This document shows, in pieces, positions 1 to 10,598 of a stretch of DNA of 64,000 bases. The stretch lies in assembly GCF_032854445.1 (NCBI RefSeq), contig NW_027017959.1, forward strand, positions 62,001-126,000, read 5' to 3'. Every line of letters starts with the position of its first letter. Positions within the stretch are counted from its first letter, which is position 1. This stretch comes from Liolophura sinensis. Lineage: Eukaryota > Mollusca > Polyplacophora > Chitonida > Chitonidae. The position numbers and the translations under genes were made by a program. Under the pieces are notes generated by a model that was given only the letters and a program-made list of their open reading frames with translations, did not search any database and was not told where the DNA came from.

Positions 1-474
1 TGCTGAATTTTTGTGTCTTTATAGCCTCTGGCTTTGTTATATCCTATCTCCACCGAGCACTTGTTCAGTTGGAACTTGTATATTTAATTTGTGCTCTTGT
101 GTACACAGTGCTTATTAGTACACGGACCCTGTCTGTGGAATTTTGTGTATATTTCGTCATACACTCAGTTATACTATGGATTTTCCCTCTTATTTGTGCA
201 TTTGTGCCTGTATGGCTTTCAGCATTGTGGAATATATGCGTCCGTTTGGACTTGACACCGTTGTACATGTAAGTACTTTAGTATTTGTATAGATACTGCT
301 ATCCTTTCTTGTTCAACTTAAGTGTCTGTAAAAATCTTGTTATCTGTTCTTGTTAAACCTAATAAATTGTTGTAAAATAAAATCTGCTGGTTTTGGTTAC
401 TTTTTTGTGCGGCTAAACTGTCGTGTACTTCGAACAAACCATCTCTTTATAATACAGACAGTTTGGGTCGTAAC
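1..474. other. AT-rich DNA, no gene recognised
   Basis: I see no convincing coding region, RNA gene or known repeat here. The two overlapping 67-codon frames near 65-272 are low-complexity and look random. The stretch ends where a minus-strand LINE endonuclease remnant begins. Confidence 0.5.
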
Positions 475-1907
475 AATATAACGAATAATTTTTAAGAGTT
501 ATTTTATCTTTGTCAGACAAAGGGCAATAGGATTTAGCAATTGAACTAGCTGTGTTATTCCAACAAAATTAAACTGAAGACCTGGAGAGTTCCATTGTAT
601 AATTGTGTCTAAAGAAATTATGGAGGAAGGCATATGGGAGATTTATGTTTGGACCCTTCCTTGAAGATCGGCTGGAAGATTTCCCTGGTGCTGGTGATGT
701 ATCCATCACATCCGCCTCTGATGCCTTAGAGGGACGCTAGGTTTATTATTTTGGCTATGAGATTTATTTTCACACTTAGTTCTGGCAGTTTTGTTTTTGG
801 TTTAATCAGGTTCAGGTTTATCAGTTTGTGTATTATTTACTCGGTTTTTTTGATTTACTGTAGTGCTGTGGGTTGAACAGGAATTACAGGTAGGTTGAGC
901 ACAAGGCTGTAAAGGTATCCAACTAGGTTTGTCGTTTCCAATGAGCCAAGTCAGTGAAGCTTCAGTATCAACAGATGCTACTCTCTTGACCACATTGGCA
1001 TACGAAGATTGCAGTGAAGTATTAGAAAGGGAGGCCAATTTGCGGGACTCCTGATAAGACATATTGTTTGTGGTTTTTAAATCTATTATTTGTTTTTCCT
1101 TAAGGAAAAGCGGTCAGTGCCTAGAGGAGGGCGTGTGATCTCCACCGCAGTTGCAACACTTAACTGTGTTGCTGCAGTCGAAACCATTATGAACTTCTCT
1201 GCCGCATCTGAAACAAGTTTAGTTTTGCATTGGCCCTTGCCGTGACCAAATTTTTGGTAACGTGTAGGATTAGGGACATATAAATCCACAATAACCCTAT
1301 ACGGGCCAATGTAGATTTACGATAGCAGAGAGGTACTATTAAAGGTCAAATGGTATGCATTTAATTTGAGGACGTTGCCAGCTTTTTTTGTTGTGAAACG
1401 GTTCACTCTGGCAACACCCTATAGTTTTAATTCTGAACAGAATTCTTCTTTAGGTAAGAGAATGATATCTCCATCCCTGTCACGTATTATTCCCGGACAG
1501 CTGTTCTGGGAATTGTGAGGGGTTGTATGATCAGAGATTTTCTTCAGAGATAATAAATTTTTTGATTACTGTTTCCGGAAACATTCGATGAGAATGTCCC
1601 GAGATCGTAGTTTTTTAATTGTTTTTAAAGTGCCTGCTGTGCGTTCTAAAGCCCTTTTTAGCAGAAAAGGATGGAATTTTGAGGCCAGCTTTTGTTCACT
1701 CTAAGTGAAAAGAGCGATAAACGCCGGTCAATTGTCTAGTCTTATCAAGCGGATCATACATGAGGTATACTCGAACAAATTGATTTATACAACAGAGGAA
1801 ATAGGAACTACGCCGAGGCAAGACGTGACCGAGCCGATTGGTCGGACCGGGCCCATCCGTCCTCCCGTCTCTCTCCAAGTAAGGGCCAAAGTGGCGTGTT
1901 GGGCGTG
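475..1907 (-). mobile_element. I-group LINE fragment, minus strand (ORF1 plus start of ORF2)
   Basis: Read on the minus strand this holds part of the LINE 5' UTR (about 1800-1907), a broken ORF1 and the first part of the ORF2 endonuclease (475-620). The same order and closely similar DNA occur in the fuller copies at 12532-18183 and 23693-28382. Both ends are truncated: the 5' UTR stops abruptly at a PLE fragment and ORF2 stops after its first codons. I assign the family by comparison within the window. Confidence 0.75.
618..1790 (-). pseudogene. LINE ORF1 (CCHC nucleic-acid-binding protein), broken
   Basis: ORF1 of I-group LINEs encodes a gag-like RNA-binding protein that coats the element RNA. 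The zinc-knuckle part lies near 1086-1260 and the Ser/Thr/Asn-rich C-terminal part is open at 802-1062. The frame is broken in several places and one knuckle cysteine region is lost to small deletions. The stop TAA (618-620) sits where the intact sister copies have TAATG joining ORF1 to ORF2; here the ATG has decayed. It is non-functional. Confidence 0.65.
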
Positions 1908-2285
1908 AGACCAGCCATGCTCATTACATCTGCATGATAGCTTTATGAACAGTTGCAATCAAAGCGCAACTGAGATACCTTGTTTAATTGTTATTTGACC
2001 TGGAACTCCTTCGTGGACCACGAATTTGAACTTTGATATGGAACTCATGCCTGGAATATCAACTGTCTGCCCGGCATCATTGAAAACTGATGACCGCTTC
2101 TTTCTTCTGTGTTATCGGCTTTATTTTCTATTTGTATAATTTCTTACACACCTTTGTCTTTGGGAGCTAGTGTTAAACGTTGTTTTGGAAATAGATCTTG
2201 CTATTATCGACTTCGAACGCTCTTTACGGACTACGAACGGTGTACGAATGTCGGACATGTCGCTTATATTTAATCTTTTTGAGAT
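1908..2285 (+). mobile_element. PLE-type retroelement 3' fragment
   Basis: This stretch is closely similar to 33240-33600 (plus) and to the reverse complement of 53118-53480 and 23223-23540. In the 32 kb and 53 kb copies the same sequence follows a reverse-transcriptase frame, so it is the 3' part of that element. No coding capacity remains here. Its 5' side is cut off by the LINE fragment at 475-1907. Confidence 0.6.
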
Positions 2286-2840
2286 TGTTAATCTTTACAA
2301 GACGAAGCCCTTAAATGCTGTATGAGAACATATTCGTGTCACTCACTCCGGGAGACGACGAAGGACTAAATGTGATATAAATAAATCCCACTGTTTAATT
2401 CTCATGCATCAGTACTGTCAGTAAACTCTGACAGCTTCGAGTAAGTTTCTCAGAAATCATTCATGTGAAAAAGAAGTTTGAAATGCGCAACCCCCGAGCG
2501 ATGTATCGGGCGCGTCGGAAAGGTGATCTGACCGGAAGGCATGTACACTGGATAAAAAAAAAAAAACAGGCTCTCCCATCGTATGTATATAGTATCACGT
2601 ACACACGCCCAGTACAATTATCGATTTGTATGTCCCTAACCGCTGCAATAAATTAACAACAACAACAACGTCGGAATGGGGCGATAATTAGACGAAGCTA
2701 AGCTCTTTAAAAGAAAGCAAGATTAACTGACGACCAATTAAGATGGATTTGTGAAAGCCAAAATACATTCTAATTAGGTATTTCTAAATAACGTGTTTGA
2801 AAATGTATTAGATGTAGTGCTTGTTAACGAATTTATAACA
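2286..2840. other. No gene recognised
   Basis: AT-rich unassigned DNA with a short CAA repeat near 2657-2669 and an A-run near 2555. The 63-codon frame at 2465-2656 has no recognisable features. I see nothing else. Confidence 0.4.
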
Positions 2841-2990
2841 GTAACGGGTCGGACGTAGGAAGGTCTGTCAGCAACCTGCGGATGGTCGTGGGTTTCCCAG
2901 AGCCCGGTTTCCTCTCACCATAATGCCGGCAGCCGTCGTATAAGTGAAATATTCTTGAATTCGGCGTAAAACACAAATCCAAAAAATACA
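2841..2990 (+). repeat. tRNA-derived SINE, 5'-truncated body
   Basis: The sequence from about 2850 (GGAAGGTCTGTCAGCAACC) to the GGCGTAAAACAC near 2970 matches the body and tail of the fuller SINE copies at 4042-4279, 49012-49279 and 61357-61574, here in the plus orientation. The tRNA-like head is missing. The A-rich end CCAAAAAATA is the expected 3' tail. Confidence 0.7.
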
Positions 2991-3269
2991 TTAACATAAC
3001 AGTAACGCATGCCACATTAAGAAATGACTTACATGGGTGTTATAATCGATGAAACTAATTTTCGCGAAGTCCGCGAATGTAAGTGGGCCTACCACGCGAA
3101 TAAAAAGGCATTTACGGTATTGGTGGTGGTGGAGGGAAATAGGGCAGAACTGAGAGAAAAGTCACGGGTATCGGCAGGCTGAGATTCTTTTTGAATGTTT
3201 CCCGGTAGGAACAATCTAAACATTGCCTGTCATTAAATAAAGTTTCCGACATACCTGTTTTCGTACCCC

Positions 3270-4516
3270 TTCACAATTCCCTGAACACCTGTCAGGGAAT
3301 ATTTCGTGGTAGGGATGCTGATATTATTGACTTATCCGAAGAGGAAATATGCAAGGAATTAAAATCACCGAGTGATGAAAGAGCGAAACACTTCACTACG
3401 AAGAAATCTGGCAACATCATTAAACTAAATACATACCTTTTAACCTTTAACACTACCTCCCTTCCGTCGTATATCTATATTGGCCCGTATAGGGTCCATG
3501 TGGATTTATACTTCCCTAACCCTACACGTTGCTTTACTTGCCAAAAGTTTGGTCATGGCAAGGGCCAATGTAAAAATAAACTGGTTTGTTTCCGGTGCGG
3601 CAGTGAAGGTCATGATGGTTTCGACTGCAGCTGCACAGTTAAGTGCTGCAATTGCGGTGGAGATCACATGGCCCCCTCCAGGGACTGTCCACTGTTCGTT
3701 AAAGAAAGCAGATAATTAACCTAAAAATTAAAAACAATATATCTTATCTTATCAATAAACCCGCCAATTGATCTTACCCTCTAAGACCTCTCTGCATACT
3801 TTGTTTGCCTATGTGGGCAAGCGAATAGTATCAGTTGCTACTCAAACTTCAATGACTTAGCCCATTGGAAACGCCAAACCTAGTACCACTTCTGTCAAAC
3901 TTTCGGCTCAACCTGCGCTAAACTCTTGTTCCACCCAGACTACTTCAGCACAACAAATAAAACCAGTAGTGTTGAAAACCTGATAAACCTGAAACTAATA
4001 ATAATGACAAAAATAAGTGTAAAAACAAACCTCAAACTAATTTATTCATTGGTCTTTTACGCTGTACTCACGAATATTTCAATTATACGAGGGCGGCCAG
4101 CATTATGGTGGGTGGAAACAGGGCAAAACCCGGAGGAAAACCACGAACGTCCGCAGGTTGCGGGCAGACCTTTCCACGTACGACCGGAGAGGAAGCCAGC
4201 ACGAGCTGGACTTGAACTCACAGCGACCGCTTTGGTGAGAGACTCCTGCGCTTTAACCAACTGAGCCACGGAGGCCCCCACCTCAAACTAATAAAAATAA
4301 AACTTATAAACCTAATAGACCCACAGAGCGTCACTGTAAGATCACTGCTTAAACTTTTAATAAATTTGGAATGTTGGAGGACCTTCTTCCTTCAACATCA
4401 GATGCGGATGTGATGGATACATCACCCGCACCAGGGAAATCTTCCAGCCGATCTACAAGGAAGGGTCGTTCTAGGTCCAAACATAAAAAAAATCTCCTAT
4501 ACGTCTCCTTGCATAA
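3270..4516 (+). pseudogene. LINE ORF1 with three zinc knuckles, broken
   Basis: The clearest part is open at 3500-3715 and contains successive CCHC-type knuckles (motifs CFTCQKFGHGKGQC, CFRCGSEGHDGFDC and CCNCGGDHMAPSRDC), the gag-like RNA-binding signature of I-group LINE ORF1. Downstream the Ser/Thr-rich region is frameshifted, split by a SINE at 4042-4279, and resumes to about 4516. Upstream codons near 3310-3480 correspond to the KRF-x-TKKSGN region seen in the 13.4 kb copy. Confidence 0.7.
4042..4279 (-). repeat. tRNA-derived SINE with perfect target duplication
   Basis: On the minus strand it starts with a tRNA-like head containing a box-A-like TGGCTCAGTTGG and a box-B-like GAGTTCAAGTCC, followed by an unrelated body and an AT-rich tail. 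It is flanked by an identical 13-bp duplication, ACCTCAAACTAAT, at 4029-4041 and 4280-4292, so insertion into the LINE ORF1 is certain. Such SINEs are transcribed by RNA polymerase III and move with LINE enzymes (family knowledge). Confidence 0.9.
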
Positions 4517-4930
4517 TGTCAATTATACAGTAGAAATGTCCACGTGTTAAGGTAAATTTTATTGAAATAACACAGCTAGTTCAATCATTCAATCCTATTT
4601 CCCCTTGTATTCCGGAAAATCACCTGAAAATGTCTAACAAAGATAAAATAACTCTTAAAAATTATTCATTATATAGTACTTATTCAAATGAAGAGGAGTG
4701 ACCTGCAGGTGGCTCTTCTATCTGTAAAAATAACAATGTTGTTCACAGCTCTGTTGCTCTGGATTCAGATCTTCAGACTGTGGCCGTCCGTGTTTCATTG
4801 TCTGAATGTTCAGTGTATATTCCCCCCGAACATTTCTTTGTCAGCTTTGCAGTAACATAATTTAATAGAACAATTGCTAAAACGTTTCATTATAGTGTGA
4901 CATTTTAATTGCCATAATCAACTTGGGGGC

Positions 4931-5875
4931 AGAAATAACATAAGCAGGCGTCAGCGATCAGCCGAAACGGCCATATTCGCCTCTGTGTGAGCTTACACTC
5001 TGACGGAGAGTATTTTTCTCTTAGCTGGTTAAAATGCTGGTTGGATTTTGTCTTTTATGCTTATTCTACTCAATCCTGTAAAATATTAGTGTTAGTGTGG
5101 ACGTACATTCATAAAGACATCTATAAAATGGAAATATTGAACGGAACATTCACAGAAAATGCGACACCAGCGAAAAGTATCGTAATTTTGGAGGTGATGA
5201 TACGCGAATTCATAACCCCTGCTTGTATGAACAAAAGTATGTGTTTTCTTACTTATCAAAGTTTGAGGAAATACAGAGATACCCGATATTTATCGTTGGT
5301 TTGTTGAAGTCTTGAATAGAGCCGAACTATAGTCAATCGTTTTCTCACTTCAACTGAGATATAGAGGGACAGAATCATTGGTCAGTGATATTCAGGTCAG
5401 ACCTACACACTCCTTTCAGAATAAATGATAAACACAAAACAAAAATATGTCATCGTCTTCAGAATAAATTTCAACTAATATCTGATTCAGTGTCGCACAT
5501 TCCGTCAGCAGACGGTCTATCGTGTTGTGAAACCTCAAAAATCCTCTTCTTCGCTGCACTCCGCCAACAAAGAGATGTTGACACTCAAGTGTGTTCGACT
5601 CGGAAAACAAGTTATAATTTTGGTGTGGTCAGGCATTCAAGCCAATAAAACCCCCCAAAATACCAGTAAATACAAGTCTAAAACATCAAGACAGGCGTGT
5701 TTTAATTGATATATACTTGAAAAAAACATTTGAAAGCAAAAAAGGCATCTAATGAGAAGTGGTGTCATATGTGGGTTTAGCTGCTCCCCAGGAAATGAGG
5801 TCCTATGAGCCGCGCGGATATACCCGCACGTCGGATTGAGACAGAGCGCTCCGCATGCGGCCTGGGCCGCGTGTC
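4931..5875. other. Unassigned DNA between two LINE fragments
   Basis: No recognised gene or repeat. Open frames at 4987-5307 (106 codons) and 5385-5648 show no known motif and look like chance. A short GC-rich patch at 5806-5880 stands out from its AT-rich setting. The DNA lies between a LINE ending in the endonuclease and one starting in the reverse transcriptase. Confidence 0.4.
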
Positions 5876-6528
5876 GGAGAGAATGGGTTAAGAAATGCCC
5901 ACGATACTGCTTGTAGTCCTGATAACGTATATTATAAACTTCTGAACCATTTACCACCTGAGCCACTTGAAACTCTCCTAGACTGGCTTAATGATATTTG
6001 GATAACTGGTAATTTTTCACCCCCATGGAGGGAGGCGTGTATTATCCCGGTTCCCAAACCGGGTAAGGATCATATTGATCCAAATAATTACCGTCCCATA
6101 GCTCTTACCAGCTGTGTCTATATAAATATAAAACGGATGATTATTGATAGACTTGTTTGGTTTCTTGAAACCCAAAAGTTACGTTCTAATATTAAATGTG
6201 GTTTCGGCAAGGCAGATCGACTATGGATGACTTTGTTCGATTCGAAACCTTTATTCGCGTTGGCTTCATCACAAACGAACATGTGTCAATATTTTTTGAC
6301 CTTAAAATGGCCTACGACACTACATGGAAATATGGTATTTTAAAAGACCTCGCGGACATGGGTCATAAAAGTCGATCACAAATATTTATATCAAAATTTT
6401 AAATTCATCTTCAGTTTGAGGTAAACATTTTTGTAATCAACGGAAACTTCGTATTCACTTTTGCGGCCAATAGGTTAAAATTGTTGGAAAAACTAAATTT
6501 TAGGTATAATATTTGAGAGTAAGTAATA

Positions 6529-8070
6529 AACTCTGTCAAAAAAGAAACTCAACCCCCGTATTTTACAGATTTTAATATTTAGTTTTAGGATGGCACAACT
6601 TTTTTCTTATATAAGACAGAAGTCAGAAATTTGGCAGAATAATAATCAAGATGGTCATGTTTAAAACTGTCTTTTCAAAAGTCATCTCACAGACACCAGT
6701 TGCTCACCAGGGGGCGTCTTCCTCAGTATCTCGTATGACCACCACGAGCTGCAATCACTGCACGGCATCTCCTTGGACAAGAACGGATAAGACGCCGGAT
6801 TCTCTCCTGGGGAATGGCCCTCCACTCCTCCTGTAACGCAACGGCGAGCTGTTGAAGCGTCTGTGGCGGTGGCTGACGTTGACGCACGTGTCGATCCAGA
6901 GTATCTCACACGTGTTCAATAGGGTTGAGGTCTGGTGATTTAGAGGGCCACGGCAAGACATTGACGTTGGAATCCTGCAGAAAGTTCATTGTTGCACGTG
7001 CAGTATGGGGCCTGGCGTTGTCCTGTTGAAAAAGCAGTGTCTGTTGGTCAATAAACGGGAGAAGGTGAGGCTGTAACACGAGGTTGATGTAACGTTGGGC
7101 TGTCAGGTTCCCTGGAACGATCACCAAGTCTGATTTCTGGTTGTACGAGATGGCGCCCCAAACCATAACACTGCCTCCGCCATAACACTGCCTCCGCCAA
7201 ATGTCTGCCGGACGCAGATGGGCGCAAAGCGTTCATGACGTCTCCTATACACACGCTGTCTTCCGTCGTGACGTGTCAAAAGAAAACGGGGTTCATCAGA
7301 AAACCAGATGCGCCTCCAGTTTTGTAAAGTCCATATCCTTACGTTATTGCACCACCTGAGTCGCAGGCGTCGATGTAAGGGGCGTAGTACAGGTCCAACA
7401 ACTGGTCTACAGGCACGTAAACCCGCTTCTTTCAGACGGTTCCTAATCGTTTGAGCCGACACTCTCCTCAAACCTGGTATTTGTGTGGCAGTCACGGTTG
7501 GTAGGGCATGCTGATTACGCAGGTGAAGGACCAGGATGTACCGATCTTGAAGTGGGGTCGTGATTCTTGACCTTCCACTTCTCGGGCGATCGTTGGTCGA
7601 CTTAAAGTTGTTGTAACGGCTCCAAAGTCGGGATATCGTTGTTTTGTGAACATTTAGGTGTCGTGCAATAGTACCAAAACTTTCTCCGGCTTGAAGACGA
7701 CCAATGGCGATATTTCGGTCGGCAGCACTCAGTCGCGGCATTTTACCGACTGCCTTTCGTCGACGAATGAATGAATGAAATACGAAAGCACATGGGCTTT
7801 TATACACCCCCACACTATAACTGCCATTGACATGATTTGCATGTGAATGGTTCTGTGTGCGACGTCAACAGGGTCAGTCCATGCGTTGTGACGTCATAAG
7901 CAATAAAATACACTTAGGAGAGAAAAAGCAGTTGTTTGGATGGTAATCTTCATTAAAAACGTGTATAATTTCATTACATTTGGCTAAAATTTAGTTTGGA
8001 AGCAATAACTTTATTCGAACGAATTTTTGATATCCAAGGACAGGGGTTGCGTTTCTTTCTGGACAGAGTT
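6529..8070 (-). mobile_element. Tc1-type DNA transposon, copy 1 (1542 bp)
   Basis: The ends are inverted repeats of about 30 bp (AACTCTGTCAAAAAAGAAAC at the left; the right end reads AACTCTGTCCAGAAAGAAAC on the minus strand), flanked by TA at 6527-6528 and 8071-8072, the Tc1/mariner target. A minus-strand transposase pseudogene fills the interior. It is nearly identical to the copy at 55526-57058, so both moved fairly recently. It sits in a LINE RT. Confidence 0.93.
6723..7741 (-). pseudogene. Tc1 transposase (DD34E), broken
   Basis: Tc1 transposase binds the inverted repeats and catalyses cut-and-paste transposition. The N-terminal HTH region (starts MPRLSAADRNIAIGRLQAGE, read from the ATG at 7741), the first catalytic Asp (WFSDEPRF), the second (FQQDNARPHTA) and the Glu (SPDLNPIEHV) are all present, with 34-residue DDE spacing. 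Breaks are a 17-bp tandem duplication (CATAACACTGCCTCCGC twice, near 7166-7200) that shifts the frame, a small deletion next to it, and TGG changed to TGA just after the catalytic Glu. Inactive. Confidence 0.92.
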
Positions 8071-8621
8071 TATTTTATACCTTACAAAAATGTTTAAAAC
8101 TAAATGTACAAAGGCTCTCGATATAATTAAGGTCTAGCACCCAATTGGGTGCTGACCGATCTGTTTTACTCAATATAAATCGTTTTCTCGTGAGGCCTAA
8201 ATTGGACTGTGGGTCCATCATTTACGGTTCCGCTAGAAATTCGTATTTTGGAATGTTGGATCCTGTCATTATCAAGGTTTGAGGCTCAGCCTTGGTGCTC
8301 TTAGAACCTCACGAGTAGAAAGTATACGTGGAGGCAAATGAGCCTTCTTTATATAGCCGACGTATAAGACTAAGCCTTTAATATGCTACAAAGCTTATCG
8401 CTCATCCAACAAACCCTGCCTACAACTATGTAGACAAATTTAATAAATGTCCCAATAAGATCCGTCCGTTTGATCCTGGTATTGTAGAAGCTAACATCAA
8501 GCTAGAGAATATACCTCCGGTGTCTTTTCCGGAGTCTCCTTCCTGGGTTCTTCAACAACCTAAATTATTATTTGATCCACGAAGTCATAAAAAAATCAAA
8601 TACAAATCCTCTTATAATTCA

Positions 8622-8721
8622 CCCCAGTGGGGTTTCCGTGGTGATAAGAATAGGACCTTAGCCCTCTAGGCAAGCTTGTCGTAAAAGACGACTAACCTAG
8701 AGCTCTCCTGTGTGAGCCCGG
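8622..8721 (+). promoter_or_regulatory. Structured 5' end of LINE (nested pseudoknot candidate)
   Basis: Pairings read by eye: TGGGGTT (8628-8634) with GACCTTA (8654-8660), allowing G-U pairs; hairpin arms CTCTAGG (8664-8670) and CCTAGAG (8696-8702); and CCGTG (8636-8640) with CCCGG (8717-8721), one mismatch. The order is the nested double-pseudoknot layout of HDV-like ribozymes, though no P3 helix is evident. LINE 5' ends in several families carry such ribozymes (family knowledge); here it is an inference. Confidence 0.4.
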
Positions 8722-9244
8722 TGAATAGAATAGGCTCACATCTTCGCGGTTGTGTGAGAGGCAACCGGGAAGCGACCTCTTTGCCATGCGTTCCGACCCG
8801 TAATCTGCGAGTACGAGATCCTGGTGGCTGAGGGCATGTCGGTCTTGCGAGATCTTCACGCCCAACAGCTCACTTTGGCCCTTACTTGGAGAGAGACGGC
8901 AGGTCGGATGGGCCCGGTCCAATCAATCGGCTTGGTCACGTCTTACGTGGTCCCAAAATTTCTCCACAACACCACTCCTTAAAGAATAAATGTTATTTCT
9001 GAAATATCGTTTGCGGGACTACGTTTTGAGGCGGTGGCTCATGGGTCAATCGAGTAGTATGTGTCTGATGTGTGACCTTATTCACTTAATGGGGTTTGCT
9101 CATTAGGGTCATCTATTCGACTATACCTCACGTGGAGTCTTTGGTGCGTTTCCTGTTGGGTATGCCCAGGTTCAGGCATCGCCCATGTTGGCACTCCGCG
9201 GTGGGTGGGGAACACGTGGGGTGAATTCTTATTATATAATAAAT

Positions 9245-10598
9245 ATGTCTAACCCAAACCTTTTGTCTAACGTTTCGAATATAACAATCCAATCTTCCTC
9301 TCAGCCCACTCCAGGTGTTGATAAACAGAGGGAGCTGGAAGTATTATCTGATTCACTTGATAATAAACAGGACAATTGGCCGGCTTTTATCGTCCTCTCC
9401 ACTAGGCGTGAACAAAAGCCGGCCTCTAAAATCCATCCTTTTTTGTTAAAAAGGGCATTGGAAGGGGCAGCAGGGACTTTGAAAACTGTTAATAAACTAC
9501 GATCCGGAGACATCCTCATCGAATGTTTCCGGAAACAACAATCTAAAAATGTATTATCACTAAAAAAAAATCTCTGATATACATATTTACACATCCCCTC
9601 ACAATTCCCTGAACAGCTAGGGAATAATACGTGATATCATGGACTTAACTGAAGAGGTAATCTGTACAGAATTAAAACCACAGGGTGTTGCCAGACTAAA
9701 ACGTTTCACAACAAAAAAAGCTGGCAACATCATCAAATTAAATACGTACCTTTTGACATTTAACAGTACATCTCTACCGTCACATATCTACATTGGCCCG
9801 TATAGGGTTAATGTGGATTTATACATTCCTAATCGTACACGTTGTTTCACTTGCCAAAAATCTGGTCACGGCAAGGGACAATGTAAAAATAAGCCGGTTT
9901 GCTTCAGATGCGGCCGGGAGGGTCATGAGGGTTTTGAATGCAGCAACACAGTTAAGTGTTGCAACTGCAGTGGAGATCACATGGCCTCGTCTAGAGACTG
10001 TCCGATTTTCGTTAAGGAAAAACAAATAATCAATATTAAAGTCAGAAACAATATATCCTACCAGGAAGCCCGAAAATTAGTCTCACCCTCTAATACTTCT
10101 CCGCAGACTTCGTTTGCCAATGTGGTCAAGCGAGTAGCATCTGTTGCTACTCAAACCTCTTGGACTTGGCCCATTGGAAACGACAAACCTACTTCTGTAT
10201 CTTTACAACCTGCTGCTCAACCTGCCCATAATTCCTGCTCAACACTGACCACTACAGTACAGCAAGCAAAACAAGTAAATATTACACAAAAAAGTGATAA
10301 ATCAGAAAAAGATAAAAACAAAACTACCAGAACTAAGTCAGGAAACAAAAGTCATAATGAAAATAACAAACCTAGTGGTCACACAGAGCGTCCCTCTAAG
10401 GCCACTAGGGACCCTGTTCAAACTTTTAATAGGTTTGGATCGTTGGAGGACGTTGGTCCTTCAGCAACAGATGCGGATATGATGGATACATCACCCGTAC
10501 CAAGGAATCTAACAGCCGATCTCCAAGAAAGGTTCGTCCGCGATCCAAACACAAAGATAAATCTCCTATACGTCTCCCTCCATAATGGCGATATATGA
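9245..10598 (+). pseudogene. LINE ORF1, gag-like CCHC protein, nearly complete
   Basis: Starts MSNPNLLSNVSN at the ATG 9245. The N-terminal part is open to about 9575; after a frame break the rest is open at 9639-10598. Three zinc knuckles lie near 9839-10010 (CFTCQKSGHGKGQC, CFRCGREGHEGFEC, CCNCSGDHMASSRDC), followed by a Ser/Thr/Lys-rich basic region and a conserved FNRFGSLEDVGPS box near 10420. Compared with the 13.1 kb copy, a small indel near the end makes the frame run past the usual TAATG junction. Likely bound element RNA; now probably inactive. Confidence 0.85.

Larger units (their letters stand above)
3231..4930 (+). mobile_element. I-group LINE fragment (ORF1 and ORF2 start)
   Basis: A plus-strand piece of the main LINE family, running from within ORF1 through the ORF1/ORF2 junction (about 4514) into the first part of the endonuclease, where it ends near 4930. 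A SINE interrupts ORF1 at 4042-4279. Neither UTR is present. Confidence 0.75.
5876..8621 (+). mobile_element. I-group LINE reverse-transcriptase fragment split by Tc1
   Basis: The plus-strand LINE RT region occupies 5876-6526 and continues at 8073-8621; a Tc1 transposon fills 6529-8070. The first part shows the RT fingers/palm segment (motif IPVPKPGKDHIDPNNYRPIA near 6045-6105 and a decayed GFRQGR-like segment near 6200). The second part covers the RT thumb and connection and stops at the start of RNase H, where the 5' end of the next LINE begins. Many stops and frameshifts. Confidence 0.8.

Noticed and set aside
3110-3180. Possible further SINE copy (GGAGGGAAATAGGGCAGAAC and following)
   Set aside because: Similarity to the SINE body is too patchy to support by eye.
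4205-4279. tRNA gene suggested by A and B boxes
   Set aside because: It is the head of a SINE with target duplication and a repeated body, not a free tRNA; the same applies at 49200-49279 and 61500-61574.
4987-5307. 106-codon open frame
   Set aside because: No motif, no homologous copy in the window, AT-rich composition; not supportable as a gene.
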